In this document: piece after piece, positions 26,654 to 34,750 of the stretch
Layout of the letters: the number at the start of each line of letters is the position of its first letter
How positions within the stretch are numbered: position 1 is the first letter of the stretch
Assembly: GCA_937871935.1 (NCBI GenBank)
Contig: CALMQI010000440.1
Span: 1 to 35,070 of the forward strand
Reading direction: 5' to 3'
Length of the DNA: 35,070 nt
From: an uncultured Burkholderiales bacterium
GTDB taxonomy: Bacteria > Pseudomonadota > Gammaproteobacteria > Burkholderiales > Burkholderiaceae_C
The notes under the pieces: model-generated
Told to the model about the DNA's origin: nothing
Seen by the model: the letters and a program-made list of their open reading frames with translations, nothing else
The model's database searches: none
Program-made: the position numbers and the translations under genes

Positions 26654-27858
26654 GGACCCGGGTCCGCTGGGTATTTGGCCAGCTCACGCTCCCAGCTGCC
26701 GCCCGCAACGAGCAGCGCCACGATGCCGCGGGCCTTCCGGCGGAGGATCCCGGTAACGAACGCGTGCTCCCGGCGCTGTTTGCCTGGCTGGCCCGCGCGC
26801 AAGACCGCTCGGCGTCGCATGACGGCGGCGTGGCGCGCGACTTCAGCCTGCTCGACGGCTGGGCCACTTCATACCCCGAGACCACCGGCTACATCATCCC
26901 GACCTTGCTCGAGTGGGCGCGCCGCACAGGTGAGGCCGAGTGGCGCGAGCGCGCTCTGCGCATGGCCGACTGGCTGGTAGGCATCCAGTTCCAAGAAGGC
27001 GGATTCCAGGGCGGCAAGATTGACTCGACGCCGGTGGTGCCTGTGACCTTCAACACCGGGCAGATCCTGCTCGGCCTGGTCGCCGCCGAGACCGAGACCG
27101 GACACTACCACGAGCCGATGACGCGCGCGGCTGACTGGCTGGTTCGCACGCAGGACGAAGACGGCTGCTGGCGCCGCCACGGCTCGCCGTTTGCCGATGC
27201 CGCTGACAAGCAGTACGACACTCACGTCGCCTGGGGCTTGTTCGAGGCAGCCCGCATCGAGCCCGCGCGTGGCTGGGGCGAAGCGGGGCTGAAGAACGTA
27301 CGTTGGGCGCTATCGGGGCAGGCACCCAACGGCTGGTTCCAGAGCTGCTGCCTGTCCGACCGGGCGCAGCCGCTCACGCACACGCTGGGCTACGCGCTGC
27401 GCGGCGTGGTCGAGGCCTGGCGCTTCCAGCCCGCAAGCGACTTGCTGGCCGGTGCCGAACGCGCCGCGCTCGGCATCATGAGCGCGCTACGACCAGACGG
27501 CTTCCTGCCCGGGTGTCTTGGCCCGGACTGGTCGCCACAGGCCGATTGGGCGTGCCTGACCGGTACCGTACAGATAGCGCATAGTTGGATGTTGCTGTCC
27601 CAAATAACCGGCAGGGCTGACTACCTTGACGCCGCGCGCCGCGCCAACGCCTTCGTGCGGCGCACCGTGCGCCTGGACGGACCGCTTGATCAGCGCGGCG
27701 GCGTCAAGGGCTCGTTCCCCATCGACGGCGAGTATGGCCAATGGTCTTACTTGAACTGGGCGCCGAAGTTCACCGCCGACAGCCTGATACTCGAGTTGGA
27801 CATGACTCGCCAGAACGGCGGCGCGAAGCTCGAAAGTCCGGCGCGCGGGCGTCAATAG
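26650..27858 (+). CDS. Alpha/alpha-toroid protein, predicted polysaccharide-active
   Basis: This 402-residue soluble protein without a signal peptide is built of repeated helix-hairpin units with aromatic/glycine turns: SYPETTGYIIPTLLEWA, GGFQGG, FNTGQILLGL, WLVRTQDEDGCWR, YDTHVAWGLFEAAR, HTLGYALRGVVEA and WACLTGTVQIAHSWML. This pattern is that of the (alpha/alpha)6 barrel shared by terpene cyclases, unsaturated glucuronyl hydrolases and the C-terminal domain of glucuronyl C5-epimerases. I cannot choose among these. It is translated with the NadE-like gene through an ATGA overlap, so it may handle the modified sugar or polymer. The 168 bases after its stop hold no gene I can recognise. Confidence 0.6.
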   Translation: MRTRVRWVFGQLTLPAAARNEQRHDAAGLPAEDPGNERVLPALFAWLARAQDRSASHDGGVARDFSLLDGWATSYPETTGYIIPTLLEWARRTGEAEWRERALRMADWLVGIQFQEGGFQGGKIDSTPVVPVTFNTGQILLGLVAAETETGHYHEPMTRAADWLVRTQDEDGCWRRHGSPFADAADKQYDTHVAWGLFEAARIEPARGWGEAGLKNVRWALSGQAPNGWFQSCCLSDRAQPLTHTLGYALRGVVEAWRFQPASDLLAGAERAALGIMSALRPDGFLPGCLGPDWSPQADWACLTGTVQIAHSWMLLSQITGRADYLDAARRANAFVRRTVRLDGPLDQRGGVKGSFPIDGEYGQWSYLNWAPKFTADSLILELDMTRQNGGAKLESPARGRQ

Positions 27859-28026
27859 CTCACGGCATCACCGCACTTGCAGAAGCGGCGGAATCGGCGA
27901 AGCAGGCACTTGGAACAGAATGTTTAGGTGCCACTCTGCTGCCGCCCATGCGTTAGCCGATGCATCTGAGCGATCGGGCTTTGCTCGCGTCCCCGGCTGT
28001 CCACGCCCTCTCCACCCACCCCCCCC
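27859..28026. other. Intergenic boundary with an 8-C tract at its end
   Basis: This 168-base spacer separates the acyl/amide cassette from the NDP-sugar cassette. It lacks a recognisable promoter or terminator. Its last eight bases (28019-28026) are all C and abut the ATG of the methyltransferase gene, where a Shine-Dalgarno sequence would be expected but is absent. Confidence 0.5.
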
Positions 28027-29301
28027 ATGAGTTCGTCACCCACTCCGAACGCGATACACGACCGCAAAGCAGGCGGCTTTAGCTGCCGCTTCTGCAGCCA
28101 ACACCTGAAGACGACATTCGTCGATCTCGGCATGTCGCCTCTCTGCCAAACACATGTTGCGCCGGAGCAGCTGCACGAAGGTGAGCACTTCTACCCGCTG
28201 CACGCCTACGTCTGCGACCACTGCTTCTTGGTGCAGCTGCAAGAGTTCGTCTCGCCGCAGAACATTTTCGGCGAGTATGCTTATTTTTCTTCGTATTCCA
28301 CGAGTTGGGTCGAGCACGCGCGCCGCTACGTCGAGATGGTGATCGCGCGTTTCGGGCTGGGCAGCAGAAGCCAGGTGATGGAGATTGCCAGCAACGACGG
28401 CTACCTACTGCAACACTTCGTCGCCGAGAAGGTGCCGGTGCTAGGCATCGAGCCGGCGGCCAACGTCGCAAAGGTCGCCATCGACAAGGGCATCCCCAGC
28501 ACAGTCCGCTTCTTCGGCCGCGAGACTGCGACGGCGATAGCCGCCGAGCACGGCCAGCCTAGTCTTCTGCTGGGCAACAACGTGCTGGCGCACGTTCCGG
28601 ACCTCAACGACTTCGTCGCTGGCCTTAAGATCCTGTTGACACCTGGCGGCGTCATCACGATGGAGTTTCCGCACCTGGAACGCCTGATGGCCGACAACCA
28701 ATTCGACACCATATACCACGAGCACTTCAGCTATTTCTCGTTCATCGCCGTGGAGAGGGTCTTCGCGCACCATGAGCTGACCATGTTCGACGTTGAGGAG
28801 TTGCCCACCCACGGCGGCTCACTGCGCATCTATGCGCGTCATGCCGAGAACGCTGCACTGCCGGTTGGCTCGCGTGTGCTGGCGCTGCGCCAGCGCGAGA
28901 CCGACGACGGCTTCCTGACACTCGATCGCTATCGGGGCTTTGGCGAGCAGGTGAAGGCGACCAAGCGCAAGCTGCTTGCCTTCCTGATCGAGGCGCGAGC
29001 GGCGGGCAAGAAGGTGGTCGGCTACGGCGCTCCGGGCAAAGGCAACACGCTGCTGAACTTCTGCGGCATTCGAACCGATTTCCTTGACTTCACCGTCGAC
29101 GCAAACCCGTACAAGCAAGGCAAGTTCACGCCCGGCACGCGCATCCCGATCCTGGCGCCGACAGCGATCCGCGAGGCGCGCCCCGACTACGTGCTCATCC
29201 TGCCCTGGAACCTGAAGGACGAGATTTCGGCGGCGGCGGCCTACATCGGCGAATGGGGCGGGCGCTTCGTGGTGCCGATCCCCGAAGTCCGCGTCTTGTA
29301 G
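28027..29301 (+). CDS. NDP-sugar C-methyltransferase (NovU/TylC3-like)
   Basis: This 424-residue three-part methyltransferase has a zinc-binding N-terminus with Cys20, Cys23, Cys63 and Cys66 (CRFC and CDHC). The SAM domain carries VMEIASNDGYLLQHF (117-131) and the NNVLAHVPDLNDF segment. A C-terminal domain contains VVGYGAPGKGNTLLNFCG and the VDANPYKQGKF stretch. This layout is that of sugar C-methyltransferases acting on 4-keto-NDP-sugars in antibiotic and O-antigen pathways. A branched deoxysugar is the expected product. The start ATG follows a C tract with no Shine-Dalgarno, so initiation may be weak or unusual. The epimerase and SDR genes that follow fit such a pathway. Confidence 0.87.
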   Translation: MSSSPTPNAIHDRKAGGFSCRFCSQHLKTTFVDLGMSPLCQTHVAPEQLHEGEHFYPLHAYVCDHCFLVQLQEFVSPQNIFGEYAYFSSYSTSWVEHARRYVEMVIARFGLGSRSQVMEIASNDGYLLQHFVAEKVPVLGIEPAANVAKVAIDKGIPSTVRFFGRETATAIAAEHGQPSLLLGNNVLAHVPDLNDFVAGLKILLTPGGVITMEFPHLERLMADNQFDTIYHEHFSYFSFIAVERVFAHHELTMFDVEELPTHGGSLRIYARHAENAALPVGSRVLALRQRETDDGFLTLDRYRGFGEQVKATKRKLLAFLIEARAAGKKVVGYGAPGKGNTLLNFCGIRTDFLDFTVDANPYKQGKFTPGTRIPILAPTAIREARPDYVLILPWNLKDEISAAAAYIGEWGGRFVVPIPEVRVL

Positions 29302-29353
29302 GAGTCCCTGTGGCACACCGCCATAGCGACTATCAAGTGAGGAATCTTCGCAC

Positions 29354-30391
29354 ATGAGAATTCTCGTCACCGGGACCGAGGGCTACATCGGATCGCGTCT
29401 GGCGTCATGGCTGCTGGCCGCAGGGCACGACGCTTCGGGGCTGGACACTGGCTTCTACCGTGACGGCTGCCTGTACATGGATCCGTTGGGCGCGCCGCGC
29501 GGCGTGCCCACGATCTACAAGGACCTGCGAACCGTCACGCCGACTGATTTCGAGGGCTTCGATGCCGTCATCCACCTCGCGGAGCTGTCAAACGACCCGC
29601 TGGGCCAGAACCGGCCCGAGATCACCTTCAAGATCAATCACGAGGGCTCGCTGCGCATCGCTCGTGCAGCGCGCGATGCCGGCGTGCGCCGCTTCGTCTA
29701 TGCGTCGTCGTGCAGCGTATACGGCGTGGGCAGCGGCGACTTCCTGGATGAGACCTCGCCGACCAATCCGCAGACCGCGTACGCGCAATGCAAGGTGCTC
29801 GTCGAACGCGACGTCACACTGATGGCGAGCGCCGCCTTCTCGGTAGTGTTTCTGCGCAATGCCACCGCCTACGGCGCTTCGCCGCGCATGCGCTTCGACA
29901 TCGTGCTCAACGACCTGTGCGCGTTAGCGTGGACAAAGAAGAAGATCGCAATGGTCAGCGACGGCAGCCCATGGCGCCCAATCGTGCACGTCGAGGACAT
30001 TTGCGAGGCCATGCGCTGCGCCGCCGAGGCGCCTGCCGATGCCATCAACGGCCAAGTGTTCAACGTCGGCCGCGACGGCGAGAACTTCCGCGTACGCGAG
30101 ATCGCCCAGATTGTGGCCGAGGCCTTCCCTGGCTGCGAGGTCACCGCAGGCCCGCCGAGCCAGGACAACCGCAGCTACCGCGTTTCGTTCAGCAAGATTG
30201 CGACGAAGCTTCCGGGCTTCCAAGCGCGCTGGACTGCGCGTCGCGGTGCCGAAGAACTGCGCAAACTCTTCGAGCGCATCGAGTTCTCGCAGGACACCCA
30301 CGAGTACCGCCCCTTCACGCGACTGAAGCAGCTGAAGTACCTGCAGCGCACCAAGCAGATCGACGACGACCTGTTCTGGAGCCCGCGATGA
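29354..30391 (+). CDS. NDP-sugar epimerase/dehydratase (extended SDR)
   Basis: This 345-residue extended SDR has the NAD loop TGTEGYIGS near residue 6, VIHLAELSNDPLGQ, YASSCSVYG and the active-site TAYAQCKVLVE (Tyr-x3-Lys). The substrate region contains RNATAYGASPRMRFDIVLN and WRPIVHVEDICEA. It acts on a nucleotide sugar in the cytoplasm; members of this subgroup accompany C-methyltransferases and cytidylyltransferases. The exact reaction (dehydration, epimerisation or 4-ketoreduction) cannot be read from the motifs. GTGAGG about 12 bases upstream supports the ATG at 29354. The stop overlaps the next ATG (ATGA). Confidence 0.85.
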   Translation: MRILVTGTEGYIGSRLASWLLAAGHDASGLDTGFYRDGCLYMDPLGAPRGVPTIYKDLRTVTPTDFEGFDAVIHLAELSNDPLGQNRPEITFKINHEGSLRIARAARDAGVRRFVYASSCSVYGVGSGDFLDETSPTNPQTAYAQCKVLVERDVTLMASAAFSVVFLRNATAYGASPRMRFDIVLNDLCALAWTKKKIAMVSDGSPWRPIVHVEDICEAMRCAAEAPADAINGQVFNVGRDGENFRVREIAQIVAEAFPGCEVTAGPPSQDNRSYRVSFSKIATKLPGFQARWTARRGAEELRKLFERIEFSQDTHEYRPFTRLKQLKYLQRTKQIDDDLFWSPR

Positions 30392-30963
30392 TCTTCGAGG
30401 CATCACACGTCGAAGGCGTGTCCCTGCTGCGCCAGCAGCGCAACGAGGACGAGCGCGGCTATTTCGCCCGCACCTGGTGCGAGGAGGAGTTCGCGCGTCA
30501 GGGCATCCGGTTTCGAGCGATGCAGTGCAGTGTGTCCTACAGCCGGCGCATCGGCACCGTCCGCGGCCTGCACTTCGCGTGGCCACCGGCACGTGAGGGC
30601 AAGCTCGTGCGCTGCCAGCGCGGCCGAATCCACGACGTGATCGTCGATCTCCGTCCGCGTTCGCCGAGCTTCCTCGCGTCATACGCTGTGGAGCTGGACG
30701 CCGCGGCAGGCGACGCTTTGTACGTGCCGCCCGGCGTCGCGCACGGCTTCCAGACGCTCGCCGACGACAGCGAAGTCTTCTACATGATGTCGGAAGGCTA
30801 CCGGCCGGACATGGCCGGCGGCTACCGCCACGACGATTCGGCGTTCCCGGTTCGCTGGCCGCTAGCGGTGACCTTCATCGATGCAAGGGATGCGATGTAT
30901 TGCGATTTTGACGCTTCGGCCCATGCCGCTCGGTTCGAACGCGCGGCGCAGAGCGAAACTTGA
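30388..30963 (+). CDS. RmlC-like NDP-4-keto-sugar 3,5-epimerase
   Basis: This 191-residue cupin has the RmlC pattern: RGYFARTW near 23, RGLHFAWPP with the catalytic base His62, KLVRCQRGRIHDVIVDLR, YVPPGVAHGFQTL, and the later Tyr138 in FYMMSEGYRPDMAGGYRHDD. It would epimerise C3 and/or C5 of a 4-keto-6-deoxy nucleotide sugar. It is translationally coupled to the preceding SDR by an ATGA overlap, and the DUF4910 gene starts three bases after its stop. In a pathway with a cytidylyltransferase the substrate is probably CDP-linked, not dTDP-linked. That is inferred from context. Confidence 0.87.
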   Translation: MIFEASHVEGVSLLRQQRNEDERGYFARTWCEEEFARQGIRFRAMQCSVSYSRRIGTVRGLHFAWPPAREGKLVRCQRGRIHDVIVDLRPRSPSFLASYAVELDAAAGDALYVPPGVAHGFQTLADDSEVFYMMSEGYRPDMAGGYRHDDSAFPVRWPLAVTFIDARDAMYCDFDASAHAARFERAAQSET

Positions 30964-30966
30964 CAT

Positions 30967-32310
30967 ATGCTGTTCGAGAACCTGCGGTCGGCCCAACGGG
31001 CGGAAGACTTGGCCGTGGAGATGCGGACACTCGCGTCCGAGCTGTACCCCATCTGCCGCAGCATCACCGGCAATGGTGTGCGACATACCTTCGATCTGCT
31101 GGGCCGATGGATCCCCCTGCAGCGGCACGAAGTGCCGAGTGGCACTCGCGTGTTCGACTGGGAGGTGCCCGACGAGTGGAACATCGCAGATGCCTACATC
31201 GCCGATGCAGAGCAGCGGCGTATCGTCGATCTTCGTCGACACAGTCTGCACGTCGTGAGCTATTCCATCCCCGTGCGAGCCACCATGACGCTAGCGCAAC
31301 TGCAATCCCACCTGCACTCGCTGCCCGACCATCCGGACCGGATCCCTTATCGGACGAGCTACTACGAGCGGAGTTGGGGCTTCTGCCTTCGGCATGAAGA
31401 CCGGCTGCGGCTTGGCCCAGGGCCGTATGAGGTCGTCATCGATTCGAAACTCGAACCAGGCAACCTGACCTATGCCGAATGCATCGTGCCGGGCACGACG
31501 GGACGGCACGGGATCGTCTACACGCACAGCTGTCACCCATCGCTGGCCAACGACAACCTCAGCGGCCTCGTGGTGGCAGCCGCCCTTGCACGGGCGATGC
31601 TTCAGGAGCGTACTCGCTTAACCTGGCACTTCGTCTTCGGGCCAGGAACGATTGGGTCGCTGGCATGGCTGTCCCGCAACGAGTCGATGCTAGTACGGTT
31701 GCGTACCGGCTTAGTCCTGGGTCTGCTCGGCGATTCAGCTGCGCTCACGTACAAGCGCAGCCGCCGATCCGACTCGGTCACAGACCGCACAGCCGAACTT
31801 ATCCTGCCACAGGTGGCCCCGGACGCTCGTGTCGTCAACTTCGAGCCATATGGCTACGACGAGCGCCAGTTCTGCTCGCCCGGCTTCGACCTGCCGGTCG
31901 GGCGCTTGACGCGCTCGGCGCAGAGTGGATTCCCGGAATACCACAGTTCTGCCGACGATCTGACGCTGCTTGAAAGCGGACGACTCGGCGAGTCACTGCG
32001 GGCCGCTGCCATGCTGATGGCCGCGCTGGACGTCGACCGCGTGCCGGTCAATCAGAGCCCGAAGGGCGAGCCGCGCCTGGGCAAACGCGGCCTGTACTCC
32101 GCAGTCGGTGGTCAAGCCCCGAAGGACTTCGAGCGTGCGCTTTTGTGGGTCCTCAACCAGGGAGACGGCAGCCGCACGCTGGTTGACATCGCGCGACGCT
32201 CCGGCCTCCCTCTGGACCTGCTTGACCGAGCCGCTGCCGCGCTGGAGGCCGCGGAACTCGTGCGATGCCCGCACGACGAACCCTCGGCAACTCGGAGCGC
32301 AACGCCATGA
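30967..32310 (+). CDS. DUF4910 aminopeptidase-like protein
   Basis: This 447-residue cytoplasmic protein belongs to the DUF4910/DUF2172 group, which resembles M28 zinc aminopeptidases. Potential metal-site pieces are HSCHPSLANDNLSG, EPYGYDERQFCSPGF and the late EYHSSADD. The N-terminus ELYPICRSITGNGVR is characteristic of the family, and the C-terminus forms a small winged-helix-like domain (DGSRTLVDIARRSGLP). Members recur in polysaccharide loci next to cytidylyltransferases and sugar epimerases, but I know of no established reaction. Cleavage of an amide on a sugar intermediate is one possibility. It overlaps the cytidylyltransferase start as ATGA. Confidence 0.78.
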   Translation: MLFENLRSAQRAEDLAVEMRTLASELYPICRSITGNGVRHTFDLLGRWIPLQRHEVPSGTRVFDWEVPDEWNIADAYIADAEQRRIVDLRRHSLHVVSYSIPVRATMTLAQLQSHLHSLPDHPDRIPYRTSYYERSWGFCLRHEDRLRLGPGPYEVVIDSKLEPGNLTYAECIVPGTTGRHGIVYTHSCHPSLANDNLSGLVVAAALARAMLQERTRLTWHFVFGPGTIGSLAWLSRNESMLVRLRTGLVLGLLGDSAALTYKRSRRSDSVTDRTAELILPQVAPDARVVNFEPYGYDERQFCSPGFDLPVGRLTRSAQSGFPEYHSSADDLTLLESGRLGESLRAAAMLMAALDVDRVPVNQSPKGEPRLGKRGLYSAVGGQAPKDFERALLWVLNQGDGSRTLVDIARRSGLPLDLLDRAAAALEAAELVRCPHDEPSATRSATP

Positions 32311-33083
32311 AGGTTGTCCTTTTCTGTGGTGGTCTGGGGACACGACTGCGCGAACATTCAGACACGATCCCCAAGCCGCTGGTCAACGTGGGCTATCGCC
32401 CCATCCTGTGGCACGTAATGCGCTACTACGCGCACTACGGTCACAAGGACTTCGTCCTAGCGCTTGGCTACCGCGGCGACATGATTCGAGACTACTTCCT
32501 AAGCTATAACGAATGCATGTCGAACGACTTCGTGCTCAGCGAAGGCGGAGGAAAGGTCGAGCTACTCACCAGCGACATCGCGGATTGGCGCATCACCTTC
32601 GTCGACACTGGCATGCACTCCAACCTCGGCCAGCGCCTCCTTCGCGTGCGGCATCACCTCGAGAGCGAGCACGAGTTCCTCGCAAACTATGCGGACGGCC
32701 TTAGCGACTTGCCACTGGACGAGCACATCGCCAACTTCCGTCGCCAGCAGGCCGTCGCGTCGTTCGCGGCCGTGCGGACGGCACAGAGTTTCCACTCCGT
32801 GCAGTGTGGCAGCGATGGCTTCGTGAGCAGCTTCGGGCGCATTCGCGAGTCGGAGTTCTGGATCAACGGCGGCTTCTTCTGCCTACGCAAAGACATCTTC
32901 GATTTCATCGAGGAGGGCGACGAGTTGGTCGAGCAGCCGTTCCAGCGCCTAATCGGGCGGCGCAAGCTCACCGTCACTAGGCACCACGGCTTCTGGCAGT
33001 CGATGGACACCTTTAAAGACAAGATTGCCTTCGACCGAATGGAGGCCCGAGGAGAGTGCCCGTGGATGGTGTGGAAACGCTGA
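32307..33083 (+). CDS. Sugar-1-phosphate cytidylyltransferase (RfbF-like)
   Basis: This 258-residue nucleotidyltransferase has the N-terminal signature FCGGLGTRLRE, then PKPLVNVGYRPILWHVMRYY and HKDFVLALGYRGD, which match glucose-1-phosphate cytidylyltransferase. Further segments are FLANYADGLSD (metal-binding Asp) and FWINGGFFCLRKDIFDFIE. It makes a CDP-hexose from CTP and hexose-1-P, the entry step for CDP-3,6-dideoxy or branched sugars. The first motif reads LFCGG where relatives have LAGG. The ATG at 32307 overlaps the DUF4910 stop (ATGA). No CDP-glucose 4,6-dehydratase is obvious nearby except possibly the SDR at 29354. Confidence 0.86.
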   Translation: MKVVLFCGGLGTRLREHSDTIPKPLVNVGYRPILWHVMRYYAHYGHKDFVLALGYRGDMIRDYFLSYNECMSNDFVLSEGGGKVELLTSDIADWRITFVDTGMHSNLGQRLLRVRHHLESEHEFLANYADGLSDLPLDEHIANFRRQQAVASFAAVRTAQSFHSVQCGSDGFVSSFGRIRESEFWINGGFFCLRKDIFDFIEEGDELVEQPFQRLIGRRKLTVTRHHGFWQSMDTFKDKIAFDRMEARGECPWMVWKR

Positions 33084-33093
33084 GAGCCGGACC

Positions 33094-33744
33094 ATGTTGA
33101 GTTTGAGCCTCGCACATCGCGGTGGCCCGCTCCGGGTTCTGTGTCTGGGCGCGCATAGCGACGATATCGAGATCGGCTGCGCGGGAACGCTGCTGCGCTG
33201 GCTCGCGGAGTGTCGCCGCATCGAAGTAACCTGGGCCGTGATGAGCGCGGGCGGGCAGAGGGCCGACGAAGCGCGAGAGAGTGCGCAGGCGCTGATGGGC
33301 CGCGCCGCCGGACTAAACGTAGTGCTCGGCGATTTTGAGGATGCACTTCTGCCAGCGGACTACGCGCGCGCAAAGGCCTTTTTGCTGGATCTGCGCGCGC
33401 GCGGCGGCGCGGACGTCGTACTTACGCACCACGCGGCGGACGCCCACCAAGACCACCGGCTGGTGTCCGAACTGACCTGGCAGACCTGGCGCGACCATCT
33501 GATCCTCGAGTACGAGATCCCGAAGTACGAGGGCGACCTCGGGCGACCCAACGTCTTCGTGCCGCTGGCGGAGCAGACGGCGCAAGCCAAGGTAGACCAC
33601 CTGCACGCGCACTTCGGCAGCCAGCGCTCGAAGGACTGGTTCGATTCGCATGCCTTCTTCGGCCTGATGCGACTACGCGGACTGGAATCGAGGGCGCCCA
33701 GCGGCTTCGCGGAAGCGTTCCACGCTCGCAAGCTCGTGCTATGA
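33094..33744 (+). CDS. PIG-L family deacetylase
   Basis: This 216-residue protein of the PIG-L/LmbE fold has the zinc-site motif AHSDDIEIG (20-28, the AHPDD position) and the second metal motif AHQDHR near 117-122. It should hydrolyse an N-acetyl group from a sugar or sugar nucleotide in the cytoplasm. It follows the cytidylyltransferase by 10 bases. ATG 33094 fits the family; an upstream in-frame ATG lies inside the previous gene. An N-deacetylated amino sugar, open to re-acylation by the AAC(3)-like or GNAT-like enzymes of the locus, is an attractive but unproven link. Confidence 0.87.
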   Translation: MLSLSLAHRGGPLRVLCLGAHSDDIEIGCAGTLLRWLAECRRIEVTWAVMSAGGQRADEARESAQALMGRAAGLNVVLGDFEDALLPADYARAKAFLLDLRARGGADVVLTHHAADAHQDHRLVSELTWQTWRDHLILEYEIPKYEGDLGRPNVFVPLAEQTAQAKVDHLHAHFGSQRSKDWFDSHAFFGLMRLRGLESRAPSGFAEAFHARKLVL

Positions 33745-33778
33745 ACGCAACATCGTCGCGACAAGCACTGAACGCCCT

Positions 33779-34750
33779 ATGAGCACCAACGCCTCGAATC
33801 ACAGCATCCACTTCGACTCGTCCATGCCCGACGACGACCGTCGCAGGGCACTCCACGAAGGTCAGTTGTTCGTCTTCTCGTGCCTGCCGTCGGTGCAGCG
33901 CTTCGCGCAGTTCGCGCGAGGCATGATCGAAGCAGCGTTCGCGCCGCTTGACCCCGAGACCGCGCAGTACGCATTGCCGGTCGAACGATATGCGCAGATC
34001 CTAGGCGAGTTGAAACCGGCCTTCATTCACGCACCCGAGTCGAAGGAGCACGTGAGGAGCATCCTCGAGGCGCTCGGCTGCGACCCGCGGCAGACCTACT
34101 TCGACGTGCCGCGACTGAGAAGTTCGACCAGCGACGACTACCTGACGAGCGGTATCGCGTACGCCTGGCATCCGCACCGCGATACTTGGTACTCCGCCCC
34201 CCTGTGCCAACTCAACTTCTGGCTGCCAGTGTTCCAAATCCAGTCCGGCAACGGTATGGCCTTCCACCCGGCGTACTGGAGCCGAGCTGTGCGCAACAGC
34301 TCTTCCGACTACAACTACTACGTTTGGAACAAAGTGCATCGGGGCGTGGCGGTCGCGAGGATCATCGGCGAGGACCCTCGGCCGCTGCCCCGGGCGATCG
34401 AGCCGATGGCACTCGACCCTCAGGTGCGGCTGCTGTGCCCCGTCGGCGGTGTGATCGTGTTTTCTGGTGCGCAGATGCATTCCAGCGTGCCTAACGCCAG
34501 CGGGCGCACGCGCTTCAGCATCGACTTCCGCACCGTCCACCTCGCGGATGCGCTGCAGCGGCATGGCGCGCCGCGCACCGACGAGGCCTGCACGGGAACC
34601 ACGATGCGCGACTACCGTCGCGTCACCGACCTCGCTTCGCTGCCCGACGAAGTGGTCGCGATGTACGACGACGGCACCGCCGGCGGGGGCGAGGCCGTCT
34701 ATGCACCGCCGCCGAGTCCTGGTTCGGCGGACCGCGACATCGCGCAATGA
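33779..34750 (+). CDS. PhyH-like Fe(II)/2-oxoglutarate dioxygenase
   Basis: This 323-residue double-stranded beta-helix protein has the iron facial triad: His133-x-Asp135 in AWHPHRDTWY and His234 in SGAQMHSSVPN. The 2-oxoglutarate-binding Arg follows in SGRTRFSIDFR. The core QLNFWLPVFQ also agrees with the phytanoyl-CoA dioxygenase clan. It would hydroxylate or oxidise a small substrate; in this setting a sugar or its acyl group is likely. Its stop overlaps the aminotransferase start (ATGA), which ties it to amino-sugar formation. The substrate is unknown. Confidence 0.8.
   Translation: MSTNASNHSIHFDSSMPDDDRRRALHEGQLFVFSCLPSVQRFAQFARGMIEAAFAPLDPETAQYALPVERYAQILGELKPAFIHAPESKEHVRSILEALGCDPRQTYFDVPRLRSSTSDDYLTSGIAYAWHPHRDTWYSAPLCQLNFWLPVFQIQSGNGMAFHPAYWSRAVRNSSSDYNYYVWNKVHRGVAVARIIGEDPRPLPRAIEPMALDPQVRLLCPVGGVIVFSGAQMHSSVPNASGRTRFSIDFRTVHLADALQRHGAPRTDEACTGTTMRDYRRVTDLASLPDEVVAMYDDGTAGGGEAVYAPPPSPGSADRDIAQ

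Noticed and set aside
29311-29326. Possible sigma-54 promoter starting TGGCAC
   Set aside because: The downstream -12 element TTGC is absent at the required spacing (CATAGC instead), so the match is to one half only.
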